Assembly (NCBI RefSeq): GCF_002099425.1
Contig: NW_018344038.1
Span: 2,402,001-2,466,000 of the forward strand
Origin: Phascolarctos cinereus
Lineage: Eukaryota > Chordata > Mammalia > Diprotodontia > Phascolarctidae
Direction of reading: 5' to 3'
DNA length: 64,000 bases
The notes under the pieces are model-generated. The model was not told the DNA's origin. It made no database searches and was given only the letters and a program-made list of their open reading frames with translations. Of this stretch, positions 11,635-22,138 are shown in pieces. Every line of letters begins with the position of its first letter. Position 1 is the stretch's first letter. The position numbers were made by a program, and so were the translations under genes.

Positions 11635-12813
11635 TCATCTCCGAAACCAGGCAGCTAAGTTGTTAATTTTCTTATGTTGGTCTCCAGCAATCTGTAAAGC
11701 CTGGCAGGCCCGACACCAGGGCTCGTCCCAGAAGGACAAGACGTGCACAGCATAACGCCGGCGCCAGTCAAAATAGCGCTTGTACTGGTTCTGGTTTCGA
11801 TCCAGGAAGCGAAGGTAAGAGGCCAGAGCAGCAACATTAGGAAAGTCGTCCACGTGGATGAAGGCATTTCGAGGCACAAAGCGCTCATAGTTGGCCCGGC
11901 TGGGCCCCAGCACCACTGGCACCGCCCCAGCCAGAAAGGCATTTCGCCACAGTTTCTCCGTGATGTAGTCCAGGTGCTGGGAGTTCTCGAAAGCCAGGTA
12001 AAATTTGTAGCGGCCCACCGTGTGCAGAAGCCCAGAGTCCGGCACTGGCTGTCCAGGACCACCTTTGCCATACACGTCCACCTTCAGGTATTGGCGCAGC
12101 TTGTGGTAGTATCTGACCCGAGCCTGGCTCTCACTCCAGTGGCTGACCACCCAGGCCACCAACCGCTGTTTTTGGGCCAGCGATGGGTACAGCCCAGAAG
12201 GCTGGTCCTGCGGGCTGCTCCTAGGGTATAGATACCCGTAGGGCACAAAGATATCTGAGTCGGCCCGGTAGGACAGCGTCCAGTTGAAGAGGCTGCTGTC
12301 GAAACTCCCTAGTCTTATGGAGTTTGAAGGGGACTCGAAGTTCATCCACACCCAGCGCTGTCCAGGGGGCCTGGTCAGGTGGCCGTATACTGCTTGAGGT
12401 GCTGTTGTGTTCAGCTTCAACTTGTCTCCACGCTCAATCCGTGGCGGGGGCCAGTCCTGGGACCGCACAAGGTCCCAGTGGTGGAAGAGAACTGCCTGGG
12501 CTTCCCAATAGCGTATCCTGTCAGTTACCAGGCGGCAGCCGCTCAGGTTAAATAGGAGCTGGCAGTTTGGGCCTGGACTGTGGGATCTGTACTTTGAGAA
12601 GAAAGGCTTCCACCACATCAGGACGGTGACCTGGTGTGGCGGGGCTGGTGGCCGCAGGTATGCCCAGGGCAGCGGAGGCAGCTGGATCAAGGAGAAGTAG
12701 ACGGCCAGCGCCGAGAACGTCAGGAACCAGGCTATGATCAGAAGCCAGGCTCTCCTCGACAGCCCCACGCCCCCGCGCCAGCCCTGCGGCGGGCCTTTCC
12801 ACGGCACACACAT
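11635..12813 (-). CDS. FUT4: Probable short FUT4 isoform from internal Met99
   Basis: An in-frame ATG at 12813-12811 begins MCVPWKGPP, which aligns with MGAPWGSPT, the start of the human short FUT4 form of about 405 residues. It would give 392 residues with the membrane anchor about 20 residues from the start, the usual layout for Golgi fucosyltransferases. Its start context is weak (C at -3). The residues just upstream (ELQQYESRYASSQS) resemble human (QLQHESRCRSST), so the long N-terminus is also probably translated. Use of both starts is known in human; here it is inference. Confidence 0.55.
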   Translation of the reverse strand: MCVPWKGPPQGWRGGVGLSRRAWLLIIAWFLTFSALAVYFSLIQLPPLPWAYLRPPAPPHQVTVLMWWKPFFSKYRSHSPGPNCQLLFNLSGCRLVTDRIRYWEAQAVLFHHWDLVRSQDWPPPRIERGDKLKLNTTAPQAVYGHLTRPPGQRWVWMNFESPSNSIRLGSFDSSLFNWTLSYRADSDIFVPYGYLYPRSSPQDQPSGLYPSLAQKQRLVAWVVSHWSESQARVRYYHKLRQYLKVDVYGKGGPGQPVPDSGLLHTVGRYKFYLAFENSQHLDYITEKLWRNAFLAGAVPVVLGPSRANYERFVPRNAFIHVDDFPNVAALASYLRFLDRNQNQYKRYFDWRRRYAVHVLSFWDEPWCRACQALQIAGDQHKKINNLAAWFRR

Positions 12814-13107
12814 GGGCGGAGGAGGCTGAGCTCGGGCTGCTGCAGCTGCTGCGCGCCCCAGGTCCAAAGACTGAGAGGATGCGTAGCGGCTTTCATACTG
12901 CTGCAGCTCTGCCCGCCGCCGGGCTCTCCGTGGCAACTCACCCTCGAGGGCTTGACTGGCCTGTGGTGGGAGGGGACAATGTTCGGATTCCAGGCACCAC
13001 ACCCCCGGCTCTCCACCTCCAGGGCCTCTAGCTAGGGAGAGGTGAGCTTCCCTCCCAACGCTGGCTCCGCCCCGAAGCTTCCCTGAGGGACTCCGAGCTC
13101 TCCACAT
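11635..13107 (-). CDS. FUT4: Alpha-1,3-fucosyltransferase 4 (FUT4), complete single-exon CDS
   Basis: Golgi type II membrane enzyme (GT10 family) that moves fucose from GDP-fucose to GlcNAc of type 2 lactosamine chains, making Lewis x (CD15) and related structures. The 490-residue frame is intact. Residues 1-117 are a basic, Gly/Arg-rich cytoplasmic tail. A hydrophobic anchor lies at about 118-139 (RRAWLLIIAWFLTFSALAVY). The stem and acceptor region has the motif LFHHWDLV at 207-214. Sequons are N187-L-S, N233-T-T and N275-W-T. The GT10 donor signature starts FYLAFENSQHLDYITEKLW at 369 and runs to VPVVL near 400. The end, WCRACQA at 464-470 then LAAWFRR, matches the FUT4 C-terminus. The diagnostic stretch RWVWMNFESPS at 251 and YRADSDIFVPYGYLYPRS at 280-297 separate FUT4 from FUT3/5/6/7/9. 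Human FUT4 is about 530 residues; the shortening is in the N-terminal tail. The ATG at 13107 has A at -3. Met99 (12811-12813) matches the start of the human short form. Confidence 0.97.
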   Translation of the reverse strand: MWRARSPSGKLRGGASVGREAHLSLARGPGGGEPGVWCLESEHCPLPPQASQALEGELPRRARRRAELQQYESRYASSQSLDLGRAAAAAARAQPPPPMCVPWKGPPQGWRGGVGLSRRAWLLIIAWFLTFSALAVYFSLIQLPPLPWAYLRPPAPPHQVTVLMWWKPFFSKYRSHSPGPNCQLLFNLSGCRLVTDRIRYWEAQAVLFHHWDLVRSQDWPPPRIERGDKLKLNTTAPQAVYGHLTRPPGQRWVWMNFESPSNSIRLGSFDSSLFNWTLSYRADSDIFVPYGYLYPRSSPQDQPSGLYPSLAQKQRLVAWVVSHWSESQARVRYYHKLRQYLKVDVYGKGGPGQPVPDSGLLHTVGRYKFYLAFENSQHLDYITEKLWRNAFLAGAVPVVLGPSRANYERFVPRNAFIHVDDFPNVAALASYLRFLDRNQNQYKRYFDWRRRYAVHVLSFWDEPWCRACQALQIAGDQHKKINNLAAWFRR

Positions 13108-13480
13108 GCTGCCCGCCCAACCTCAGGAGAGTTCCCCCTTTCGTGTTCCTCCTCGGCCTTCCCCAGCCCCCTTTCCTTACGTCTCGGACACGTTCCTTCC
13201 TCTCCCCCTCCCCCTACCCTTTCTCCAGCCACTATGTAGAGTATGGCTTCTCTTCCACCTCCAGCTCTTCCCAGCTGGACTTTCCGTCTTTTCTTCCGGG
13301 AGCTCCTCCCCTATAGCCCTTGATTCCCTCCTGATGTTGCCCAGCTGCTATCTCGCCTTGGTCGGTCCCGCATCTCTAGAGGGTAGGGGAGGATCGCTCC
13401 AGATTTGGTCCTGGGTAAAGCCTGGAGAGATAGGAAATCCAAAAAGCCTTAGACGTGAGAAAATGCTAGCCTAGGGCTGC
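13108..13480 (-). promoter_or_regulatory. FUT4: GC-rich 5' flank and probable promoter of FUT4
   Basis: The flank just upstream of the FUT4 start is rich in C/T and G/A blocks with scattered CpGs, and lacks interspersed repeats up to about 13.84 kb. The following coding region is also CpG-rich. No TATA box at a convincing distance was seen. The transcription start cannot be placed from sequence alone. Confidence 0.45.
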
Positions 13481-13847
13481 CAGGGGGAAGGAGGGACTGT
13501 GTCCTCAAAGTCAAGGAACTTTTACACTTCCTTCCGTTTAGCTCCTGTCAGAGTCGACACTATAGGGAAAAAAAAAAGGACCACAAGGGGAAGATCTGTG
13601 TGCCGAAAGGACATGGGGTGTGTGTGGGTGTGTGTGGGAGGTTCTCCTTGTCCACGTAGCACCAAGAGACGCGCTAAAGGAAGTCGGTAGAGCTGCTGCC
13701 TAGAATTATAGCTATGAATGGGGCTGCTTTCTAACTAGGCCACTTTGCAGAATCCCTACAGACCCAAGCAACTGTGAAGAGGACAGAGAGAACAGACTTG
13801 TAGAACTGCCAAGAGAAAAATAAGAACATCAGATACTCATTTTAGGA

Positions 13848-14570
13848 GTTTGGGTTGGGTTTTTTCCCCCATTTTTTATTTAAAGTTTTTGAGTTCCAAA
13901 TTCTACCCCTCCTTCTCTCCTCTCCCCGAGACTGTAAGCATTCAGATATAGGTGTACATGTGCAATTATGTAAAAGTGATGTCATTTTGTACAAGAAGAT
14001 TTGGATAAAAGAAAAAGAATGAAAAAGTCGGTATTCAATCATCAGTTCTTTCTCTGGAGGCAGATAGTATACTTCATTATTAGTCCTTCGGGATTGATTG
14101 TTTTGGATCCTTGTATTGCTGAGAATAGTTATCGTTCATAGTTCTTCATCAAACAATATTACTGTGTACAACGTTCTGGTTCTGTTCACTATGCATCATT
14201 TCATGTAAGTTTTTCCAGGTTTTTCTGAAATCTTGCTTGTCATTTCTTACAGCACAATAATATTCCATCACAATCATGTAACACAGCTTATTCAGCCTTT
14301 CCCCATTTGATGGACATCCCTTTGATTTCCAATTGTTAGCAACCACAAAAAGAGCTGCTATAAACATTTTTGCACCAGTAGGTCCTTTTCCCTTTTTTTA
14401 AATGTCTTTGGGATATAGACCTAGCAGTGTTATTGCTGAATCAAAGGATATTAACAGTTTTATAGCCCTTTGGGCATAGTTCCAAATTGCTCTCCAGAAT
14501 GATTGGATCTCCAACACAGCTCCACCAACAGTTTGGCTGCCCTTTCTAATACTAATTGCACTTTGACTCA
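13848..14570 (-). repeat. L1 LINE 3' end, 5'-truncated (antisense)
   Basis: Plus-strand reading is the reverse of the marsupial L1 end: GTTTTTGAGTTCCAAATTCT, TTTTCTGAAATCTTGCTTGT, TGATGGACATCCCTTTGATT, AAAAGAGCTGCTATAAACAT and AGTTCCAAATTGCTCTCCAG. It covers the ORF2 C-terminus and 3' UTR. Confidence 0.85.
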
Positions 14571-14689
14571 CATCTCCTTTGTCACTGGTGCTCTCACTGG
14601 TTGTGGTAGGGAAGTCAGAACCTTTTGTCCAGGCGTGGGAAATTTAGAAAAGGTCCCAGACACTATTGGTGGTTCCTCTTTCCCAAGGC

Positions 14690-14955
14690 ACCTTACTGGA
14701 GAGGCAGCTGGGCCTTGTCCCTGGTTGTTTCCTCTTTCTATTGTAGTTTCAAAGTCCTGTAGTGCTCCCTGGAGCATTTCCAATCCAGGTGAGCCTGCTC
14801 CCTGTCCCCCTGGTACAGACATGGCTTTGGGTTCTTACCCAAAGTCAGTCTGATAGTGAATGGCAGAGCTAGGATTCTGGAACCCAAATCCTCTGATTTC
14901 CAAACCAGTACTTTCTCCAAAGATGTTTGGTTCAATTCTTTATTTTCATTTCTGT
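14690..14955 (+). repeat. Unnamed low-copy repeat, copy A
   Basis: Shares ordered blocks with 27040-27270: GAGGCAGC, GGTTGTTTCCT, GTGCTCC/GTGCC, GCAGAGCTAG, TTCCAAACCAGTAC and TTGGTTCAATTCTTTAT. I do not recognise the family. Part of it looks MIR-like. Confidence 0.45.
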
Positions 14956-15598
14956 TGTTTAACTTATAATCATTGCAGAACAATTAGAAACAAACAATTG
15001 AATCAGACTAAGTATGGTTATTGGTGTAGATGTTATTTATAGCACTTAATCTGTAGAACCCCAGTAATATTACAGAATATATGGAAGAAAAAGTTAGAAC
15101 ACAATCTAATTAGACTTGTCTAATTCTTTTCTGGCTTCTCTTTTGCACTAATTTAAAGAATTCTAGCTTTTTTTTGTCTCCTTTGCTATTTCTTTTTACT
15201 CCTAGCCTCTCAGGGTGACTGTTCCTCCTTGTCTGGTGCAAAGGATCACTCAGAATATGAGGGTTCAAACAAGCAGTGCATTTAATAAGAATATATTTAA
15301 ATGTACCTATAAAAGCAGTTCCCTCCGAAGTTAAGAAGTGAAAAAGGACAGGAAGTTCCCAGAGATCCCCAACATTGTCTTAAAAACTTTATAGTCTTGC
15401 CCAAAAGGTTTACAGCTGAGTTCCAAGGTCAATCTACCTGAGAGCCAAGTTAACCCCACCTGCCTACCTAGTGTGTGCACCACTGCTTCTTTGCTCACAA
15501 TAACCCCAGCTGTAGTTGGGGAGTGGGGAGGAGAGAGAAAAGAGATTAGAGTTGGCTAACTCATACCTCTCCACTTCCATTAGTATCCTAGTCTGCAA
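14956..15598. other. No gene seen; unclassified sequence
   Basis: AT-rich up to 15200, then mixed. No exon or known repeat was recognised. Confidence 0.35.
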
Positions 15599-15599
15599 C

Positions 15600-17522
15600 A
15601 TCAATCACCCTCTGCCCAAAATGTGATATCCACCCCAGCTGTGGACCCAGTTCTCTTTTTCTCTAGACTTTTTCCCTCCGTTGGTAATCTCATCCATTTT
15701 GATGTCTGCAGTTATCACTGCTATGCTGTTAACTCCCAAATTTCTATGTTCAGCCCCAATCTCTCGACTGAATTCTAGTCCTATGTTTCCAATTGCCAGC
15801 TTTACATATCTACCTAGCTTTTGGACTGATGCTTTAAAGTCATCTTTGCACATTTTTCTCCACCCTCCAGCCCCCCAAATCATTCTTCTTCCTTACTTCC
15901 CTATTTATGTTACCTGGACTCAAAATCTCAGGATCACCTCTTAATCTTCCTTCTCCTTGACTCTCTGCATCCAATTAGTTGCCAAGTTATGGCATGATCT
16001 ACTTCCACAATATTTTTAATATCCCCCTCCTCTCTTCTAATTATACTTCCACCACCCCAATCATTTCTTACTTGTACTATTTAATAGCGTCCTGACTGTA
16101 TTTCCTACTTCCACTCTCTCCCAGATTCATACAATCCTTCCTTCACCCAGCTTTTCAAATAGTCTTTCTAATGTTTAGGTCTTACTAGGTTCCCCAACTC
16201 TATTATTTCCCTCTCTCCACCTCACCCCATATTAAAACAAATCCGCCTTCAGTGGCTTTTCATTGCCTCTAAAATAAACACAATTGTGTCTTTCCAGTCT
16301 TATTTTATTCTGCTCACTTTGACATACTCTGTGTTCCTTACAGACTCTAAAAGTAACCAGGTAATGTGATATGGTGGAAAGGATGATGTATTTGGAGTCA
16401 GGACATTGGTTCAAATCCTAGATGTGCTAGGATAGTGTAATCTTGGGCAAGTCACAGCCACTCTGGGCTTGAATTTTCTGATACCTAAAAAAAGATTGAA
16501 CTAGATGGCCTAGGAGGTCTCTTCTAGCTCTCAATCTATTATCTTAAACTATTTCCTACTGCCACCCCACTGTGTCCTGACACTGTGCATTGGTGTAGAT
16601 CATGCCCCATGCCAGAAATGCCCTCACTCATCGTTTTTTGCCTTTTTCTTTCTTCTAACATCATTCTCCATTCTCTCCTATGTTTTGGTCTCAGAGGACA
16701 AATGTGGGTTATTCTTGGGAAGATCAACCTTTTTATGTTTGTCCTTGATCCCAGGCCCTTCTGTCTTTTCAGTCATTCCCCTTTGTTCATCCTCTTTGTC
16801 TTTCTAAGCTTCATTTTCATTTTATTCATTGGCTCTTTTCCATAGGCCTACAAAGGTAGTCAGGTATTCCTACCCCTAAAGAAGACTGACTAGATTGTGC
16901 CTTCTCTTCAAGCTATTATAATAGGATCAGAGGATCATAAATCTCTTATAGCCAAAATCCTATAAACACCTGCTTCAGATGCTATCTTCGAGGCCCTAGA
17001 CAAATCATTTACTTTTCTCAGATTCAGTTTTCTTATCTTTAAAATGGCAATAAAAATAGCACCGACCACGCAGGGTTTTATCAGGATCAAATGGCATAGC
17101 ATGTCAAGCAATTACAGACCTTAAAGCGCTATATCAATGTTATTGTTGTTATTGTAAAAGAAGGCTTTCTCCATTCCTGGCTTCTGCTTCTTCATAGCCC
17201 CTATGCCTGGAATTCTCTTTCTTCTTGTCTCTGCCTTCTGGCTTCCCGGCCTGACTTCTTCAAGTTCTACTTTGCAATCTTACCTTCTACAAGAAGCCTT
17301 TCCTGATTCCTCTTCACTAATACCTTCGTTTTGTTGATTATCTCCAGTTTGTCCTGTATAAATCTTGTTTGTATGTAGTTGTTCGCACGTTGTCTCTTCC
17401 ATTAGACTGTGAACTGCTTGAGAGCAGGGATTGGTTTCTCCCTTTTATTGTATCCCTAGTATTTAGCACAGTGCTTGGCACGTATGAGGCATTCAATAAA
17501 TGCTTGTTGAGTGACTGACACC
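15600..17522 (+). repeat. Long L2 LINE, interrupted by MIR/SINE insertions
   Basis: ORF2-derived sequence such as CCAATTAGTTGCCAAGTTAT and later CTGGCTTCTGCTTCTTC, ending in the L2 3' end TTAGCACAGTGCTTGGCACG and TTCAATAAATGCTTGTTGAG at about 17522. A MIR (16355-16545) and a SINE tail (16975-17155) are inserted within it. Confidence 0.65.
16355..16545 (+). repeat. MIR-type SINE inside L2
   Basis: TATTTGGAGTCAGGACATTG, TTGGGCAAGTCACAGCCACT and GAACTAGATGGCCTAGGAGG are in MIR/Ther-1 order. Confidence 0.75.
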
Positions 17523-17579
17523 CTGCTCTTTTCTTAGCTCCTTGTAGTGTGGTTTCAGACCCCACTGCTCAACTGAAAA

Positions 17580-18270
17580 TGCTCTGCTCCACGTTACCAT
17601 TGGACCTCTTCGTTGCTAAATCTTGGTTTAGTCCTCCTCCTTTTTGAATTCTCTGTAGTGTTTGATACTGTCAACATTCCCCCTGGATCTTTACTTCTTC
17701 CTTGGTTTTCAAAACACTGCCCTCTCCTAGATCTTCTCTTAGTGCCTGACCACTCCTCAGACTTCTTCAATTGAGGAACCATCCACATCCTATTGACTAA
17801 CTGGGGTGAGCCCTCTGCCTGGAGCCATCTTCTCTCCATTGTCTTTTAGTGATCTAATCAGCTGGCGTGGATTAAATTGCCATTTCTACTCAGATGATTC
17901 CCAAATCTGTATGTTCACTCCTAATTTCTTTTCAGGGCTGCACATCTCCATTTGAGTTTTCTCTAGGCGTTGCAAACTCAGCATGTCCAAAATAGAAATT
18001 ATGTCTGCCCAGAAAGCCACTCTTTCTTCCTGACTTTTTTTTTCAATGATGAAACTACCATCCTTCTAGTCTTCCTACTTCCCAGTCTTAGAGTTATCCT
18101 TGATTTTTCTCTCTTCTTCATGCCCCTACACCCAGGCTGTGACTCAATCTGGTAGATTTTATGTCCACGATATTGTTCATATCTGTTCCCATCTCTCCAC
18201 TCCTACAGATGCTGCTACCTTAGCTCAGAACTGCATAGCCACTTGCCTGAACTATTGCAATAGTCTAGTC
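17580..18270 (+). repeat. L2 LINE, 5' part before an LTR insertion
   Basis: L2 ORF-derived sequence up to GAACTATTGCAATAGTCTAG. It resumes at 18729 after the solo LTR. Confidence 0.65.
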
Positions 18271-18728
18271 TGATGGGGTGTGGCCCAAGCCAAGGTCTTT
18301 GCCCCTTGTACCAAAGGGAATCTGGCTCCCCTTTGTCTATGGGTCCCAGCCCCTCATCTCCCTTTGAAAGCCTTAGCCTACTTTTTAATCTCAATCAGAT
18401 ACCTTTCAGTTCCTTCATTATCTATTCCCATTGTCTATTCAATCTCTTAGACATTCCAATCTCTGGGAATTCTCACCCAGACCATTTTCCCAGACCCTTT
18501 TCCTAGACCCTTCCCTGGTCACCCAAAGTATATAAGATCTACCCAGGCCCACATTTGGGGCTGGGAATCTCAAGCCCAAACGGCTGAGACTTTCTCATGC
18601 CCACTTGTCCTTACGGGTGTCACCTGGCCTATGTGTTTTATCACTAATAAACTTTTCCTCTGGCTGAAGAAGATTTGAGTCGAATTCTTTCAGGCAGGGC
18701 CCGGCACTGGGATCTTGGGGTTCCAGCA
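18271..18728 (+). mobile_element. Solo LTR (endogenous retrovirus fossil) inserted in L2
   Basis: Starts TGATGGGGTGTGGCCCAAGC and ends GGGGTTCCAGCA, with a TATAAG box near 18531, and TAATAAACTTT as a poly(A) signal near 18646. The same start and end style occur at 31334-31960. No internal region adjoins it. No clear target duplication was found. Confidence 0.65.
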
Positions 18729-18925
18729 GCATCCCAAAAGTCCTAGACCTCTTCATAGTCCATCCTCAAAGCTGTGGAATTGATATTCCTTAAGCACCAA
18801 CCAATTTAATCATGCCATTCTCCAGCCCGAGAAACCTCCGTGACCCCAGCCTTGAGCATAAAATACAAACTCTTCTGTTTGGCATTCAAATTCATTCACA
18901 ATCTGGCTCCACCTTATTTTTCTTT
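18729..18925 (+). repeat. L2 LINE, continuation after the LTR
   Basis: ATCATGCCATTCTCCAGCCC, ATAAAATACAAACTCTTCTG and TTCACAATCTGGCTCCACCT are consecutive L2 blocks. More of the same L2 reappears near 19187-19290 (CCAGCAAAACTGGTCTACCT). Confidence 0.7.
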
Positions 18926-19105
18926 ATTGTTATTTAGTTGTCCACTGATTCTTCTTGATCTATGGACCATAGCACGCCGAGGTTTTTTTGGTAAAGATAG
19001 TGGAGTGGTTTGCCATTTCCTCTTCCAGTGGACCACCTTCTGTCAGAATTCTCCAGTAACCTTAAGCGGCTTAGCTCATAGTTTAATTGAGCTACGCTAG
19101 CCCTT
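18926..19105 (-). repeat. tRNA-derived SINE, long form, partial (antisense), inside L2
   Basis: GTTATTTAGTTGTCCACTGA, ATAGTGGAGTGGTTTGCCAT and TTCCTCTTCCAGTGGA match the 3' half of the long SINE. Confidence 0.55.
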
Positions 19106-19290
19106 CTGCCATGATAAAGCAGTTATCCAGGAGGGGACCATCAGTCACTACACCTGGTCAGATGCTAATTCCTGTTTGGTCCCCTTACATACAGTATTCC
19201 AGCAAAACTGGTCTACCTGCTGTTATCTATATATGCCATTCCATTTCCTGGCTCCATGACTTGGCACACTTTTCCTCCTCACCTGTCTGG

Positions 19291-19680
19291 AAAATTACAG
19301 CTTCTCTCCAGTCGGAACCAGTATAATCGAGACCCTGTAGTTCCAGATAAAATATTGCTGGGAACTTGGAACATAACCCAATACCCCTTCTTTCCAGTAA
19401 CACTGGGGGTCTTTTGTCCAGTACAGCATAATCTAGTCATTGCGGGAGATCTGGGAAGGGTCAGCTTTTCTGTCAGTACTGCCCTATGCATAGCCTAGAA
19501 AAGCTAGCTCTGTGCTGCATCTATGCTAATTCAGACCCTGCACCAAATTTTCCCACTTAGTACCAAGGCTGTTGGGTGTGTTAGTACAGTCAAGGCAGAC
19601 AAATTATCCCCACTTTAGGGGTTTTATCTTGGGATCAACACAGTTCAGGAAACCCCATTCCTAGCTGGCCAGATCTAGTA
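19291..19680. other. No gene seen; unclassified sequence after L2
   Basis: Moderately GC-rich, possibly LTR-like, but no ends could be defined. Confidence 0.3.
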
Positions 19681-19689
19681 ATTATGCTG

Positions 19690-19890
19690 TTAAGTATAGA
19701 AATGACGACAACAAATGCCAATTAAACATTTACTAAGTACCAGGCTTTAAGCTAAGAGCTGGAGATACCAACAAGAAAAAGAAAAAAGTCCTTCCCTCAA
19801 ACTGTTTACATTGTGATGTAGAAAGACAACACTCAAAGGATGGGAAGTGTTGGGGGTGTTGCGGCAGGACAAGCTGTGGGGGGAAGGTCA
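19690..19890 (-). repeat. L2 LINE end (antisense)
   Basis: AAACATTTACTAAGTACCAG followed by the reversed L2 tail pattern. Confidence 0.5.
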
Positions 19891-20144
19891 TTTAAATCTC
19901 TAGTGTTGAAGGAATGAAGGTACCTGGCACATAGGCATCATTTTGAAGTCTGAGAAATTGAGAATAGGTCCAGGAGGGGAATGAAGTCTGGCCATCCTGG
20001 GACCCTGCACAAAATGGAGGCCCCAGGAGGTTTTCATGAGTGAGAGAAAGGGGATGGGATTTGGGGAGAGATAATCCAAAATGAGAAGGCTTCCAAGAAC
20101 TAAGTGAAGTTTCAGTATGAAGGGCAGAAGCAAAATTCTTTAAT

Positions 20145-20320
20145 TTTCATTCAGTCCTCACTACAACCCTGTGAGGTAAAAAGTACAGGCATTATTATCC
20201 CTGTTTTATAGATGAGGCAATTGGTGTTTCAGACAGGTTAAGGAACTTTTTTTCAACAGAGGAATGAACGGAGGTCTTTTCTGATTCCAAGGTAGCACTC
20301 TGTTACTTCTTGCCCATGCC
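20145..20320 (+). repeat. MIR
   Basis: ACTACAACCCTGTGAGGTAA, TTATTATCCCTGTTTTATAG and ATGAGGCAATTGG are MIR core blocks. Confidence 0.65.
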
Positions 20321-20950
20321 ATAGTGGCCCTGCTGAAGTTTGGGGGCAATAATGAAAAGAAGAGGTTCACTTGGCTCTTAGCCACTTGATTCCTTTATCC
20401 TTCAATTCAACAAGCCTTTATTAAATGCTTATTATGTACCTCCTTGGGATTCAGTTTCCCAAAATAGTGGGGTTGGGCTGGATGGTCTAAGGTCCCTTCC
20501 ATTTCTACATTTATGATCTTAAGAGATTTGGTGCAAAGATCTAGGCAGGGCACCATAGATAAAAATGTAATGAGGGGAGGAGGGAAGGGTTGGCCTCCCG
20601 ACTTCAAGGGCTTGGTTGATAAAGTTACTCTAAGTTAAGGGCAGATAAAGGAGGTAATGTGGTACTATATTAACCAAGTAAGTAGTATTGCTATTGAAAT
20701 TAGGATACATATGTATATTTATTTCTCTTGAAGCTTGTCGAACATGCACATAGAGAGAGATACATATGGGACTCATCTTAAGACAATGAACCCAAAGATG
20801 GACAGACAAAGAGGATTTTTATATCTTCAGAGCAATTCTCTCTCACCCCTCCCTCCTTTCCTGGCTCAGGATGCCTATGTCAGCCAACATTACAGTCTCC
20901 AAATGTGTTAACCATAACATGAGAAAGGAATTTCTTTTTCTTTCTTTCTT

Positions 20951-21090
20951 TCTTTGGTGATGCAGTCAGGGTTAGGTGACTTGCCCAGGGTCACATAGCT
21001 AGTGTCAGGTGTCTGAGGTGGGATCTGAACTCAGGTACTCCTGACTCCAGAGCCAGTGCTCTACATAGTACGCCACCTAGCTGCCCCTAA
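20951..21090 (-). repeat. tRNA-derived marsupial SINE, short form (antisense)
   Basis: GGTGACTTGCCCAGGGTCAC, GGGATCTGAACTCAGGTACT and GCCACCTAGCTGCCCC. Confidence 0.85.
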
Positions 21091-21884
21091 GGAAGGAATG
21101 TCTTAAGTGAATATTGTAAATACAGTAAGATAGGAGAATGTCAAAGTATCAGTTGAATGTCTTTGTTTAACATACCATATATCCATAAAATACTATGGTA
21201 AGAAAAGTCCCATTATTCAAGATAGTGTCTGAGTCAAGGTGCCTTGTCCTTGTCCTTGGTAGTCATCAACAGAGCATGCTCCTGATCAGCCTCAGCTGCT
21301 GAGACAGGAAGGGGCATTTTGAGTTCACTCAGAGAGCAAAGCAAAGCATGTCTATTATGCCAGAGCGTGCAAAGCATTCTGGTAGATTAAGCCCAGAGTG
21401 AGCTGAAATGTCTCTCCTGATTGGCCAATCCAAGTTTTAGGCCTATCTCAACTGTTGGGGATTTAAAATGGTTTGAGGAGGTCTACACTACCTGTATTCC
21501 CTTTATAGAAATGTGAAAAGGTTTCCCTTGTTGAAGTGGAAGGAGAGCTAGGCATTGACTCTCTTCCCTTCCTCATCCACAAGTTTAGGGTCCCCTCCAA
21601 AGACACCATCAAAGGCCATGTAGCCATGTAGATATTTAGTCCCCAGGTAAAGTCTGAAATCTCCTGGGATCTTAGATGGCCTCCACCTATCTCCCTTTGC
21701 TTCCTTCCAAGCCCTTTTTGTGAATTGCCAAAAGGTTGACTATACAAAGACAAAAAAAAAAAACCCAAAACAAAACCGTACCATAGTCCCTACCTTTATG
21801 AAATTCTCATTCTACTGGGAGATACAACATTCAATAAATAAATATAATAAAATTTGAGGAGGGAGAATACATTCAGAACTAGAA

Positions 21885-21978
21885 ATGATCGTTGCCTATA
21901 TTGGTATCCCCAGTGCCTACCGGTATGCCCAAAACATAGTAGGCACTTAATAACTATTTGTTGATTGATTGATTGACA
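21885..21978 (+). repeat. L2 LINE 3' end
   Basis: TATCCCCAGTGCCTACCGGT, ACATAGTAGGCACTTAATAA and a TTGATTGATTGATTG end. Confidence 0.7.
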
Positions 21979-21997
21979 GTAAAAATTATGACAGGCA

Positions 21998-22138
21998 GGG
22001 GCAACTAGGTATTGCAGTGGACAGAGCACTGGCCCTGGAGTCAGGAGGACCTGAGGTCAAATCTGGCCTCAGATTTTTATTAGCTGTGTGACCCTGGGCA
22101 AGTCATTTAACCCAGAATTGCCTCTGAAAAAAAAAAAG
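21998..22138 (+). repeat. tRNA-derived marsupial SINE, short form
   Basis: GGGGCAACTAGGTATTGCAG, TGGCCCTGGAGTCAGGAGGA and TGACCCTGGGCAAGTCATTT with a short A tail. Confidence 0.88.

Noticed and set aside
11655-13035. Several open frames overlapping FUT4 in other frames and on the plus strand (for example 11743-12231 plus and 12634-13035 plus)
   Set aside because: They are shadows of the GC-rich, strongly conserved FUT4 frame and have no recognisable domain.
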